Assembly (NCBI GenBank): GCA_008360955.1
Contig: LUCM01006825.1
Span: 1-64,000, forward strand
Direction of reading: 5' to 3'
DNA from: Fasciolopsis buskii
Lineage: Eukaryota; Platyhelminthes; Trematoda; Plagiorchiida; Fasciolidae
Length of the DNA stretch: 64,000 bases
Under the pieces are notes generated by a model that did not search any database, had not been told where the DNA came from, and saw only the letters and a list, made by a program, of their open reading frames with translations. Positions 24,701-39,400 of the stretch are shown in pieces. The translations under genes were made by a program, and so were the position numbers. How positions within the stretch are numbered: the first letter of the stretch is position 1; every line of letters begins with the position of its first letter.

Positions 24701-27700
24701 AGCACAACTCTGCCCAACCAGCAGAACACTTATTCCTCTATGTCGATGAAGTTTATGCAACTTGGCAATCACGTCAGTTGGATTTCTTTTTCTCGTCAGG
24801 AGAGGAACACCGGTTGAGATTTCTAAGTGCCAATTATGAATGGTTTAATATATCATACTTTGTTTCTTGGCACATATGGGTTACTATTTTTCACACATCA
24901 CAGACTTCCACTCAAAGCAAAACTACGGTGTTTGCGAACAAAATTCGATTTTCCTATTGACATCACACAGTTTATCTGTAATGGTCAATTAACCGGAATT
25001 AGAGACCGTGTTTGCCTGTTAGGGCGATTGAAAGAAAGTTACCGTGAGCCCCGTTCCATTAAATTATTCAAACTTGTTGTTAAATAAATAAATTTAATCA
25101 ATATGCCATCGAATCCAGGGGCGAACTAAGTCACCCTTTCCGTAATCTTCCCCAAGTAAACTTTTGGAAACCGTTCACCTGTTCTCTCAGACAATTACAA
25201 TGGTTTGTCAATCTGAATCGCACCAGTATTGTTGCGAAGCAGTCTACGTCGACGTAGCATCTCTTACTATGCCCTTAGAAATCATCAAGAATTACTAAGT
25301 CGGTCTAATTTTTGCTGAATCGTATGTGTCCTGCAGGCTCATCCTACCTTGGATTGATGCTGGAATCGAAGATCTACGTGTCCCGGATGAACCCTCATGA
25401 ATTTATTTGCCAGTCGGGTTTTGAAATGTCAACCATATAAAAACTGAAATTGTCAGTTGTTATGCATAGACACTTAAAAGAACCAACCGTGTTGTTGCCA
25501 CGCATATACTAATGGATTGTTTCTTTACTCGTGTACTTTGAAACATTCATAAACGAAAGACCAAACGTTATCATTCGTCATCAATTCCGATTTAGGTGCA
25601 ATAGGTCTGATGCACATTTGATCACACGCTAAGAGGACTATCAAATTCTTTTAACCGGTTTATTAGAATGCCGGGAAAAGTCTCATCAAAAATCATTTCC
25701 ACTAGTCGAGTTCCTGTTTTTCCGAGTGATTTAACAAAATTGCTCGCCCAAGTTTGTCACACTAGTCTGTTTTTTAATTCTATTACAATATATTTGGCGA
25801 ACTTGTGTCGATCCGATCGAGTAAAATTTAAACCAGATGGACAGAGTCTGCTCGAAAAGTGGACCCTCGCTAATAAAATGTCAAATAAATTAGCCTTTAA
25901 TCTCGGCATGTAAAATTCAATCAACTTGAGACGAATTTAATTTAATAAACAAGCCGATGCATTTGTGCACATACACACACACATAAACAAACGCACACTT
26001 ACGTCATGACTGAAGGATAGAAAACGTTTCACTTCGTTTCTGAGATTTGCCCTTCCAAAAAATCTTGATTCCGACTAATCCGCTCTTGTCCTGGTTGACT
26101 AAGTTAGCGTGAGCTTAGCAGCAACTTGAAGAACGGTAAAAAAACGGGGCCGGATCCGATGAATTATTTTTTTCCGGCTAGCCGAGAATGAGAGTATGAA
26201 GGATTGGGGGGAAAGAGAAGGTTTGTGAGTCAAGAAGGCCATCGATGTTCTTATAATTTCCAATCATTCCAAAAATCCTGGATACAGGAAGAAAAATACA
26301 GTAAAATCTATGTACATTTTATTTGATATTAATCCAAAACTTCCTTTTGGTCGACTCAAAAAACTATTTTATTCATATGAACAGTAAAAACATTAACATG
26401 TCCTGAAGTGCCCGACGCTTCTTCTACAGTGCATCGTTACACGCGGGAAACAGAAAAATGCCACATTCGGGGAATCAGAGTTCACCGACTAATTTCATTC
26501 ACAACGAAAGAGAAGACGGAATCATATGCAAAAACTAGAATATCCCCACCACGACCAATGGGGATAAAAGAAATAAAATTCACCAGAATAAACGGAGGAC
26601 GAAATTCTCCATGGAATCACAATCAATCAATTCAGGTCCGACCACGTGCATTCATTATTCATTTGCAGTCAGGAACGGACATATTTCAATCTAAAAAAGT
26701 AGGAATCAGGAATAGCTGCATATCTTGTACGTAAAAATAATATCATTACTCGAGTTACGACAGTTCCCATGGGAATTTTCGGACATTGGACACAGTAGAT
26801 CATTTCATTTGTAAAGTGATATGAAATCGTTAAATTTATCTGATACACCTTTCCAGAAAATTTTTTTCATAGAACCAAATAACTGCATGATCACCGTAAT
26901 CGATAGTTTACTGGCGACTGCATTAACTAACTACGCCCTATACAAACCAAGCAAAAGTATTTAGGTTGCGTTGCATTCGTTTTTATTTTTTTTTTGCTTC
27001 AATCCCCCGAGGCTGACAACCTCCTAATTGCATCACTGTCGGATGGGCATATTCTAGTCAAATTAATCAGAAATCCAAATTGGTACAAATCAAACCGATG
27101 GTGTGCAGGAGTTTGTCTGGGAAAAAAACAAGCCGCAACCCATCATCCATTCGATCAAAGATTCTAGTTGGTATGTGTAGTAACGAGTCTAGAATCGTTG
27201 GGGGAATAATTATTGCTTTATTCTTTTTGATATGTTAATTCGATGTTCGGGAATAGCTCTAATCATTCGTAAGTACAATAACTAATATGAAAGATACTGC
27301 CAATAAAACCATATCAGATATGAATATTTTATGTACGTTTGATTTGATAAGTTTATGATAGGTTGGGACAAAAGTTTTAAATTGTCTTTGTTGTTATAGC
27401 GCTGAATCTTCGATAATGGCAAAGCATAAACGATAATAACTATCAACCAGTTCGCATTTATTTTGCCCAAAAATGACCGTGTTCTATCGCTTTTCGTTCA
27501 CACTCAAAGCAAGACCCTGTCAGCGTATGGTTCTTGGTTACTAGATAGTTCTCCCCAATGTACTATGAATGTCTTTACCCATACAGTTTATTCAGTACAA
27601 AAGTAATACTAAACAAAGTTGCTTACTAGATTTTAAAGCCTAAATTACATCCGGATAACCACAAATACACGTACCCCCCACCATTTCTTCAATCAGACAA

Positions 27701-29439
27701 TCATGCGGATGAATTCAAACACTCGTTGTTCATCTACAATGGGAACAAGACGATCAATTATCGTTTCTCGTCAATCAACCAACTAGGTGGCCGAAAAAAA
27801 ATGGTGCATACAACGAATGACTTGTCCTACCTAGCCCGAGGGCATATTGGACCAAATAATAGTAGTTTATTAGTGGGATTTTCATCAAATTCGGGCAACA
27901 ATTTTCCGCCACAATTCACCAGACTTCAACAAACTGAATCCAAACAGTTGATTTGTTGTTGATTTTCACGCTTTCCTGGTGCACCTGAATCCCCTTGTGC
28001 ATATTGATGATTATTTCAACGGTTTCGGAGCAAACAGATTAAAAACCGATCTATAGTTGAACTACCAAATATTGTTGATAAAATCTGGAGAAACACGTGA
28101 ATGTCAGTCAGGGTGCAAATCAAATCACGTGTTGACCAATATCTTCGATGGGATCTTTGAAGTTAGCCGGGCTGCTCGAAACTTATTTATCTATCCGTTT
28201 TGGCTGTTGTACAAAGTTATTCTGGAAGCAAAATGTTTATTTTGCTGTGGTAGTTTGTAAGTTCGCCACAGTTGTTGGCATATTCTGCCGAATTTTGTGG
28301 GTCGTATTCTTTAGATGGAAATTCATGAACATTCAAGAAAATACCAAGCAGAATGGAGGGATGTTCTCAGGTGTCACTTTTCGGACAGAATACCCACTAT
28401 GCATGCCAATTTTCACTTCTCTTCTTGGTAAACTTGTTGAAATATCCCATTATGCTTCTCAGAACTCACTGGAATATTTTGTGTCATTCTTCCGAAGCAA
28501 GGTTTTTTGTATGTTGCCAAAGATTACCTTGACGGATGTAATATTTTCGGGCGCGGCCGTTCTCCAAACATGAGAAACAGTGAATTTGGTGTCGTGACGT
28601 TTGCTTGTCGCAAAAGGTGTAGAGTCTCCGATTCCATATTTCATTTTAACAATCCAAAATTTAGCTGTACCTCTAGCAGTTGCGAATTGTGTTATTTTAG
28701 TGCCTATCAGCACATCATTTTTGTTGATGTTTTATTATTGCAGATATCGAACTGTACAGCTTTAGGCAACTTACAAATCTACCATCCGACCACCTTACTT
28801 AGGCCGATTTTTTTATTTTTGCTTTATCATTAATGTCGGCAACAGATTTGGTACTTCTTTTTCATCTTTGCTTAGTTCCCTAGACCTTACACAACTTTCT
28901 ATGCGTAACGAGGCATTTCTTTATTCGGTCTTAGTTAACATTTCAAGGGTCTTATCCGTCTATAAATGAGCTCCCACTGAGATGTTAGATCGCTATGCTT
29001 GACTGCTTCGTAACAAGGTTTGTTGCAAAACTGATTCGTTTACCTAACCCAAAGACGACAATTGGATTGTACCTAGGAGTGTTTGATATCAGTCAAACTC
29101 GAATATGCTGCATGATGTGGTAGATACCAGTGACCTTTCTCTTCTTACTCTACAAAATGTTCCACAAAGTGCGAGGTTACTGCTGATTAACTTTGCTTCT
29201 GCTATGATGTATTTTGGCCCACGGGAACATTGTCTAACCTGACAGATTGTCGTCTCAATTAAAACTGACGTACAAGAATGGCCTGCTGTATACTGTCATG
29301 TGTCAGATAACTACTATTAAAACTGAGAGCACTCGGCTGAGTAGGCTACACCCAAGCGTTCATCCTGATAATAAAAGCTATCACAAAATTAGGATGCCAT
29401 TGATACAAATTCGCCGGTCATATTCACCGACCAAGCCAT
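18786..29439. other. Unassigned intron-like or intergenic DNA with a CA-rich patch
   Basis: No gene could be assigned over more than 10 kb. A degenerate CA microsatellite lies at 25968-25998. A GC-richer patch around 22300-22560 looks like an old repeat but matches nothing recognised. The longest open frames (about 130-141 codons at 22621-23022 and 28148-28573, plus strand) have no motifs; the second is rich in hydrophobic residues but lacks an exon-like frame. Confidence 0.45.
25968..25998. repeat. Degenerate CA microsatellite
   Basis: An interrupted run of CA dinucleotides (CACATACACACACACATAAA and following CACAC). It is a simple repeat with no sign of function. Confidence 0.8.
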
Positions 29440-30420
29440 TCATGTTCTACCCAAACACTGACCAGCCTTCGCATCCCCGTCCATTCGCTGTTCTCGTTGA
29501 GGTCACTCCAATCTCAGATGACTCAGTCTTGAGAAATTTGTCCAAGTCATATTCGTCTCACATTCCAGCTTCATTGCAAGGCTTCAATATTTGCCTTTCG
29601 ATAGGAACCATCCCTCATTTGTTGATATCTGTCGGAATAGAACTGATTCCCAACGAAGGATTTAAAGATTATCGACCCATGGCCTGCTTCTCTGCTATTT
29701 CAAAGATGTTCGAGAACACGCTTTTTAAGTGTAACATATATAACTTTCAAATACATGACCTCTTGTCAACTGGGTATGAATTTTGGTCTCTACATACGGT
29801 CCTGTAAAGTATATTGTCACTTCGGTTGCCTCTTCTCCTGAAGGTAAATCTAGTGAAGTTAGACTACATTTTCATGACTACCGTGACGCTTTTGGCTTCC
29901 ATTGATCTGCTTACCTTTCTTCAGATCCTCGATGTATATGGCGATAAATTAGAAATTTTGAATGGCTTGCTGGACTACTTTCAACATACTCAGTTAATCT
30001 TTTTCGGTAAGAGTGAATCCGCGCTCCTTCCAGTTACCTCAGGCCTTTTCTAGGGGCAAACCTATCTCCATTTGTTTTCTCTTGTTTAAGTCAAGATGCT
30101 CTCTGATTCTCCCAAGTTTTTTGGCTGCAAATGTGCACATTACGGTGGTTTTCGCTGACTTCAGAACGTTGAAGATAGTCTTAGTCAAGAGCAAAATGAA
30201 CTAAGTGAACTTAACTACTGGTCTTTTCCTTCCTCCACACAATCGGGTGCTGGTTAATGTGTTGATAATCATTCGGTCTTCAGCGTGGTTCTTCACATGC
30301 GCCTGTCTTCAGTGGTCTCCCATTGCCAGCCCTAAATAATTATTGCATTAGGTTGAGTAATAATAGATGTGAGCTACAACCCGCCTTCAACGAAGTATGC
30401 TGAATTTGTCAACCGTGTGA
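29440..30420 (+). pseudogene. Decayed CR1/Jockey-type LINE reverse transcriptase
   Basis: Pieces of a non-LTR reverse transcriptase appear in order across several frames. Around 29515-29600, VLRNLSKSYSS resembles the segment before the first RT block. Then GTIPH and, at about 29667-29730, DYRPMACFSAISKMFENTLF corresponds to the NYRPI...SKIFE motif of CR1 and Jockey elements. About 110 codons later, in another frame, SALLPVTSGLF followed by a stop and G (30013-30057) corresponds to PVTSGVPQG, with the Gln codon turned into a stop. VVFADFRTLKI near 30145-30180 may be the remains of the catalytic FADD block, with the second Asp lost. Frame changes and stops make it non-functional. No endonuclease part was recognised, so it is probably 5'-truncated. 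Similarity beyond 30420 is doubtful. Confidence 0.65.
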
Positions 30421-33400
30421 TAGGCAGACTTTGTCCTTTATACTTCAAGCATACCTTCGTGTTGCACTGTTGTCCCTGTATTGTTTCCTAGCTTCAAGAA
30501 AATGGGTTTTGTTCCTTCCATTAAATTAGAATTAACAGACAAAAGCGTGCGAATCGCAATGCTCAGTAACATTCTGATGCCCGTGACAGATTTTCAAACA
30601 TTTTGCTATCTGACGCAAATCTCTGTCTACATACAGTGCTATACAAGGCTTTTTCTTTTTCTCTAACTGGTTTCGCGTTTAGATTCCTTCCTATTTACAC
30701 CTCTACGTGTAGGAAGTTTGATTTTTTGTCGTGTTCCTTTATGCTTCAACTGTCTTCTCGCAATAAAGTATATTAAAGCGCACCTGCATCTGTATTGCTT
30801 GCAATCTTGTATTCTCGTTCGGTGCTCGTTTGTCAAGTCACTAATTTTACGAAAATGCCCACTGATGTCCACTTGCATTATCCCTAAGCGTTTTTTATGT
30901 TTTTTCTTGTTAGAACTGACAGTTCAATCACAACGGGTGCATAAGTGCACTGTCTGAATCTGAGGTTCTCTGCAAACACTGAGATGACGAATTTATTTTA
31001 CCTATAGTGACCGTTGTGAATACTGATGTGAAAACATGTATCGGTATTCATGTATCTAGCCTATTTCTCAGTCAAATTTTAAAGGCGATAGGAATAAATA
31101 AGTTGCACGGAATTTGGTTCTTAGTTAATCGAAATACAGAGTAATGGTCGTAATCCAGTCTGCAAACTGCTGTTTTTCAACGACACGGGTTCTGAAAACG
31201 ATTGTCCTTGGTACCCGAAAAGTCGACAATCTTTCGATTATTTCGATTGCACTGTGTTGCTAAACCATACATTTCTCACATTGTGTACCGTAATAAGTTT
31301 AGGAAACAACATAAACGATGGGAAGCTAACAAGGAACAAATGATAGCCTCATTCAACTAGTCCTACCCTGAAAGAATTTAGGTGATTTTGCTACCTAAAT
31401 TTTCAAAGTTTGGTGAGCTTGTGGTAATCAGAATAAAGTCAAAATTTACTTAAATTTCTTCTCTATGCAGTTTTAATGCTCAATTCAATAGTACGAGGAC
31501 GGGAATGTGCTGTTCAACAACTTTACCCAAGTTAGGAATGATAAACGGTGCATACCTATCAGATTCAAACTGTGACGCAAATGCAAACCGTTAATCATTA
31601 AGCAAACAATGGAGGCTCACAACGGTCTGTAGATTTAGCAACACTCCTCCCTTGGCACCATTGTTACAGGGTCACCGGCCATGGGCCGAGTGTCTTTGAC
31701 ATTTACATAGTAATTCCTATGCAAACGGTCGAAGTTAAAAGAATGCATTGAAAGCTTTGAACAGGTGCAGAAAAGTTTACTACTACGGGCAACAGAAACG
31801 TAGACTGTGTGCAAAATTGCTAGTCATTGATCGTTTACTGATGACTATTCGATCTATGACAAGACTTAATTAATGATTCTGTATTTACTCGTTTTCCGTC
31901 TGTTTTGTGGTTTGTTCATAACTATGTAATCTAGCTGTTCGATCCACCTCAAGATAAGTGTTACCTCATTATCAACATTTTCCGAAATACAAAGCACTTT
32001 GGCATGCCTGACTAAAAACGATATTGCAGAAGTGGTCTTGAGACCAAAGATAGGAACGTTTCGTTCTTTATTCAGCCTTTTTCCGAGTGACTAGACACCG
32101 TTATTCATTCTGCAGGAATTTTCTCAAGGCCGTCCCACTGGCTCGGTGCTCGCGAAGATTTCAGTTTGATTGTCTCTTTTTGCAACTCGGTAACATAACA
32201 ACCCCTCTTTTGGTTTCAAATTAGTCTATTGTGTCCTAGACGAGTCGCAGGGGATCTAAACATGTTGATACCCTTTTAGGTTGATTTGAACCGGCCATTT
32301 GAAATAGCCCCACTGAACAAATTAAAACAAGTCAGAATAAGTACTCTGTCGATTGCTGAGTTTATCCTAATGAGACATTTAACATCTAACTGAAAACCAG
32401 CTTTGTGAACTGGGAAAAAGCTTGTCCGTAGCTAAATGTGCACCATGGCTGACATGTTCAGAAGCCATTATTTTGACCTAATGATTACCACCGGTCACCC
32501 ATCAGAAAGGCAAATCCTTATTCACACGTTACCAACGAGTGCAGTGATGTGCGCGCATAAACCAACTAGGTCCATCACTTCTACCAGTTAAAACAATTTA
32601 AATGATCCGGTCCCACAACCACCGTGATACGCATACCCAAATAAAATGAAGCTCGAATCACTTCGGCTTCATCCAGAATCACGGTAAAAGCTAATACTGA
32701 GAAGCTGATTAAACACGAGGAGATATTCAACTGTTCTAATTGTAGAAATGGTAAGAACAGAACCGACGAAAAATGGTACAAAAATTTCCCTTGCAAGCAA
32801 AACATTTAGACCTCACAGGACCCACTTTTAAAGTCGGATATCGATCTTCATTTCTGTTGTGATTATCCCATTAATTTGTTGGACCAAAACATAATGCTTT
32901 ATTCACGCTAAACGAACCCGTTATCAGATGCATATGTTCCAAGCACCTTCATGTTCATTTCTATGCCGACAGGATGGAAGTTTGAAAACCGCTTTCGGGA
33001 ATAGGTCGTGTTAGGTTTGACAGTAAAACGTTTTCCAACGATAACACGGTGTAAAATGTCAAAATCTTTTCGTTCATCTCAAGTATCTATCCACTAACTG
33101 CTAACTTTTGCTTCAATCTGAGTGATGAAACAGTGTAATCCATAAAACTCGATAAAGATCATGCTTGCAAATAAACACAAACCCTGCGATTGCCGAACAC
33201 AATCGATCATTATGGCTCATTTCTTGCCCGGAAGGTGGATTTACTAAGAAAGTCTAAGCAAAACATTGGGCGCAGTTCATAAATTCTATCGACAATGGAA
33301 TACTAGGCAAACCTAATCAAAGTGCACTGTTCCGTTGCATTTTGCCAAAGAATCATCCATTTGGAAAGTGTTTTCGTCACCTGTTTGTATTCTAAGCATC

Positions 33401-36400
33401 TCAATGAATTTCCAAAGCTAATTCAAAACTTCCTACTAGCTAAATGAATAAATGATCACAACAGCGAATAAACAACAGTGCAAATGTCGAGGAATGGCAA
33501 TTAATTCACCTCTATGTGACTTTGTTTGCTTCAGTGGGCTAAAGAAGTTTACGTGCTCGATATCCTTCTTTACTGAATCCAGTAAACCATTACAGCTTAA
33601 TGAGTTAAAGTCCAGTTGGTCAAATCACTTGGAGCAATTGGCAACGTAAGATAAATTGCACATTGGGAATAGATAACATTTCACAATTTATTTAGATGAA
33701 TAAACAGTTCTGCGCTATGATGACTCAAATGCCTGCTTTAATGGGGTTTGAGTCCATGGAAAAAGATTGTACACCCAATAGTACCCTGTTTTTGATACGA
33801 CCTTGAGATGAGGATTTATGGTCTCTTAAACTTATCACAAAGGATAAACGTTTTCAGTTTCCCCAGATCGTTTGATTAATTCGCTAAAAGCAGGTGCCAA
33901 TTAGTTTGAAATAACTTATCCAATTGTTGAATGACCGGTGCTTTTGATTGTTTGGGGTGGGTGTTTTAAAATTAAAGAAAATCAGTTTCCGAATCCGGTT
34001 TCCCAGTGTCCAGCCATTGATCTAAATTCCCGTCCTTTTGTGATCCTGCAACGCCAAAAGAAATTTAGTTACGGCTAGAAGCAATCTCTTTTAGTAATTC
34101 AAATCCTGATTTCAGCGATCGTTTGGCCGTCTTTTGTGACACAAATTTTTTGTGGGTCAAATGTAATGCTCCTGGTTCACGGTTACGGGGTACACACTTG
34201 AATGCGTTGTGTTCAGATTGGCTGATTGAAACAGTTTCCTTTTTCAAAACACTTCTTTCTGAGTCGTGTTAAATATCTCCAAAAACGCTAATCGACATTT
34301 AAGACATTCTATACACAATGTATGGAAGATTCTTGGCTAAGCCATCCCACCGAGTTCAGATTCAACTGCAGAACCTTACCCTACTAAACGCTTTCAGAAG
34401 TTAGCCGTATTAGAATTGCATTCCAAGTGATTTTCGATGAATGGAACGATTACTTATTGTTAACTTCAAAAACGATTAACGACAAATAAATAAGGCAATG
34501 AACAGAACGCCTTTGTAACACTGTCCTTTGACAAGTTGAGACCATTTTGTAAGAACTAGTTTTTCTCTTAATCGATCGACAAAGTTGTTAGATGAATTCT
34601 CTGCTGACAGGCGAAAATGAACTTTTAACAAAAGACTCAAATAATTCTCAGTTAAAAAGGGACCATCCACCTGCGGAAGTTAAAATCATTTATTCATCTT
34701 GACCAAACCAGCAGCTTTTTTGTGAATGGTTTGAAGGAAATCATTATTCGGGCTAATTCAATGACTGACGCCCCATGCTTTTGTCACCGGGATCGATGAA
34801 GCTTGTGGTCTGATCTTAATGAATTTACGCCACAATCGACGTAAGGCGGTGAATCACAGCACTGATCGAATTTAGTAAACCAATGCCGATTGAAATAAAT
34901 TGGAAATAAAGGTCAAAACAAACAATCTTTACTTTCCTTGTTCTAGCAAAGTCAAGGATTTTTATTTGTGAAGTAACGGCAGAGAGCCATGACTAGTTCC
35001 GCGTATAAAGCGTGAAAACTGACATTCAAATTCGACTCACGGCGTTTTGGTGCTTTTCTTGAGATAAATACTTTTGAGGTTTTTTAGTTAACTGGTCATC
35101 CTAGCCGGTTGAGTCAGATTTCTTATTTTAATCAGCTTCAGTTTTGGTCGCCTGATTCATATGATGTTCAAGTTCGGTGTTTTTTGGCTATGCGACGAAG
35201 TCGACTAATTAGGCCCAAGAATGGACAGGGATAAAATAATTCACAAACTAGTAGTAGTCTCATGCAACCAGGTGAAAATAAATGTCGAATCCGTGCAGCA
35301 TAAAATCAAGGCAGTTGTTTCGCGTAGATCTAAATAGGCGATCTAAGGATAGCACACAGTTTGCTTCCGGTATTTTTAATAATACTGTATGTGTAGACTG
35401 GATTTGATTAGTCATTAATTCACTAAAGAAAGTTGCATGACTCAGCGGTTTGATTAAAAGACACACTGCAGACAAGTATTTTGTTCTGTCGACCCGAGTT
35501 TTCGTCCGCGAAGCGGTAGTCAAACATTTCGACTGTTTTACTAAAGAAGCAATATTTTTCAAATCCCGTCACGTTCTTGACAATCCACGTAAGATGTTTC
35601 GTACAATCATTCATCAAAGAACTACATTGATAAAGCATGTTATTTTTGAATCAGTTGCAGTTCGTTTACACTTCTTCTGGTCGGTCAACCGTGCAAGTAG
35701 AGAATTTTTATTTGATACGTACGTCTGTTAATAATCTTACTAGCAACTAATAAGTTGACAAAGTATTTCGTAGGGTTTGTTATTATCCATGGAACAGACA
35801 GCGTGGAATCATTTAAAAAATGATACAGACAGAAAAATGACTGGGTGTTATGAACTAAAAACCAACTGAGAAATGCCTAGGGATAAAAACGAAGAAACAA
35901 GCACAGGCATTTCCAATACAAGTGATTGTTTGATGCATCCATTTTCAAGAGTGAAATAAAAGGCTTTTTTGCAGTAGACAAATAATTCATAGTGATATAA
36001 ATCATCATGTCTGTGAGTGAACCGCACAAACTGCTGTTTAGCTAATCAAGCTATCGGATCCAGTTTAGTCATTCTTATACCGGACAGAGTGAAATGCGTC
36101 CGACTGGGAATACAAAAATCTTCATATATATTCATAGTGGATGTTAGTTGATCGAAACTCGGTGCCCACAGTTGCCAGCTTGATTATAACACAGAACAGG
36201 GATTGACACAACACCTGTTCCCTGGTTCATTTGAAAACACACGGATGCAGACTTGTACCCAACACTAGTAATTTTATCCGAGCTCTCTGGGTCGATTATT
36301 CCCAAAAGTTTGCTTTGGTACAACTTAAGCCGTTTTTTTACCAAAGAGAGAACGAAAATACGAAGCGATGTGAATAGCTTGTTTTCTTTGTCTTGAAAAC

Positions 36401-39400
36401 CGAGGTCAAAACAGAAGAATAATGGTCGCGAAATGAAGTCAGATTTAACGTGCTTTAAAGGTGAGAAACAAGGAAAACAATACAGCGGTAAAATTATAAA
36501 AACAATAATGAAAACCCAGGAAATAAGAACACAAAAATAAAAAAAGAAATGGAAGGCGATGATATGTGAGTCGATTCACATTGAAATTTATCGCGTAGTA
36601 TTTCATTTCGAAGATAATTTTGTCTCGTCTGTTTTTTGTGGTATTTCGATGAAAAAAGAAAACACAACAATCGTTATGCGGTATAATAAACAAAACCTCT
36701 TTTTCACTTTATATCCTAGTTTGATGGGGTATAAGCACGGCTACCCAATTTTGTCAACCTTGTTCCGCTTGTGTGGCGTCATGTTTTATTGGACGACTTA
36801 TAAGAAAGGGTGAACTTACTACTTATTTATAGTCCGTTCTCAAATCATTTTTTCCCGGAAATTTGAATTGGACGTACGTAAATCATTCATGGGGTTTTAT
36901 GAAGATTTTAATAATGCCCTATGTTCGGAATTGTCACATCCAGTACCCAGGACATGTGTGCTTATTTTAATTTGATAAAGTCGATGAGTTGGGCACCTAA
37001 TCCTGGTACTTACCCCGCATTTTTGGCTCGGCGAGGGGAACAAACGGACTTTTTTGATTCTGTTCTTTAAACCCAAGGAGATATAAGATGACCATATGAA
37101 ATCATCATGTAGAGTGAAAAAATACTATTTAAAGACAGATGGCAACTTGCTGTCACCCGATTCGTTAACGCGTCTGACCTAATGCGACAAGTTTCACGGT
37201 CCGGTTTTTGCCGTTTTTCATGCAGAGCTCCGCTGCCTACAGAGTATGTTTGTCCCGCGATACTTATGTACACAGTATTTCATAAAAAGTGCTCATAAGG
37301 CACCTTACATTCCTCATCACTTCAGATGAGTTCTTGAAAACAGAACAGAGGATAACTGCAAACGCCTTTGGACTATGACGGGCCAAACAAAGCTAGGAAA
37401 GGTAAGAATAACATTTAGTCATAGGAAAACTCAGTCAAATTTGTCTTGGCAAAGATGATTACTGTGAATCTTTTGCCGATGAGATACAACGTATTTGTAA
37501 ATTTCATGCCCTATCGCATGGACCGAATGTCACGGTTTACACAATCCTGGTGGTAAACGATATGAAGGATAAAAAATACGAGAAAACCAACATGGAGTAA
37601 GATCTACAGGCTGTTTATATGAAATTTGTCTTCACAAAGGTCGTCGACCGAAAGGGTTCATTTTTTGGCTAACATCGAAACTGTGAAGATGAAGATGTCA
37701 ACAGCACGGTGATGGAAACAACAATTCCGGCCGATTGAGTCGAGCAAGAGAATATGTGAAGCTAATGAAACATGAGTCGCCATTTCCACTATCCAAAACA
37801 AGAATCAACAAAAATTCAGAACTTGATGGCACTCATTAAGTCTATGGATCGATCAATTGGATAAAAATCATGAGAGAAAATCAGTCGTTTTAAATGATGG
37901 ACTAGGTGATCAAGTGACCAATTGGTGCTGACTACAAGAAAGGCTTATGTATGCATTTGTTTTGACTAAAAGGTGATATCTGGCCTCCTGATCGCATTGG
38001 TTACTCACGCAAGAGCTAGTGGAAATATGTGATACTGGACTGGTCACGGAATCAGTGACATCATATCCAACAGCTACTTTTCACTCCTAGTTTTTGAGTT
38101 ATGGGCAGACATGTAGTATGGTAATCATTCTTTGTTCATGATGTCACTTTTACCTTGGTATGGAATCATTAAACCAACAAGTGGACCGGTAGCTCTGTTT
38201 GTTATTTGTGAAGTGTGAATTAACTAAATTAAATAAACCAGAGTTCGCTTACATGGAAGGCACGAATGAACGCTCACTTTCAAAATCCGTTTCACTCATA
38301 CTCGCGACCTTTGATTGTTCTAATGTAATCGGGAATATAACTAGCTTGAACCGGTTACTAGTGTCTCGCTCACCTTACTCAATCAATCGCCGTCAACATT
38401 GGACAATTGTGCTACTCCGACTACAATGTTGGTTCTAAAAAAGATGTTTCTGCCTAGCTGGATTCACTGATATTTTGGATTTTGCTCTGTGAAAGACTAT
38501 TTTATATGGATTCCAAGCAATTTTTTGTTGATTGACGACTTGAAGCTGAAAACTGAAGTTGTTCTAGTCATGTCATGCGAAAAATTCCGCTAGCAACATT
38601 TAACAAGCAGTTTGGGTGTAGATATCAATAGATGAGAAATTACAATATCCCGGAGAAGCCTTTTGATCGCACAATCTCAAAGATGCAAACAAAAATGTTT
38701 GAACACCATTATTTCTCACTTGGGGCTGATTTGGAAGAACATAGTGTTTACGTTTAACATCAGCGCACCGCAGACTGACTGCAAATACCTTGGTTAAGAT
38801 TGTACACAATCCAGTAGTTTCACCCGGTTTAGTCATGCAAAACAGTAAGCTTCCTAGTGGGTAACTGAGAACGTATGTATTGTTTTCACCACTGGTCAGT
38901 TACTTACAATTTGACAATGCCTCCATCAGAATCTGTCCCTTGGGCAAAATCCATTTATTGAAGCACAATAATAACTCACAAAACAGCCATAATTGGCATG
39001 ATTCAATTTCGTTCCACTTTATTTGTATGTTTTACACTGGTGTTTTCATCCAATCACTGGTCAGTTTCATGAGGCGAAAATTTATTCATTTCATGATAAG
39101 GATAAGGTAATAAAATTACTTCATCTTAACGGCTGAATAAAAGTGAACGTTACAGTAATTTCTACTCAAAAACAGAATAATTATTTCCCATTGGTATTTG
39201 GTCCCCTAAGGGGGTCAGTAAGCAATCTGTGTTTATACCAAAAGCCGCAAGAATCGAATTGTATCGACTCGAGAATGAATAGATAAGATACGGTCTAGGC
39301 ACAAATTGAATGAACCTCGCTGCTGGACAACTGCTCAATCCCTTTGATTTATCAACTTAAACGAAACGTTAAATTTTCCCCCATCAAAATGACGGATTCA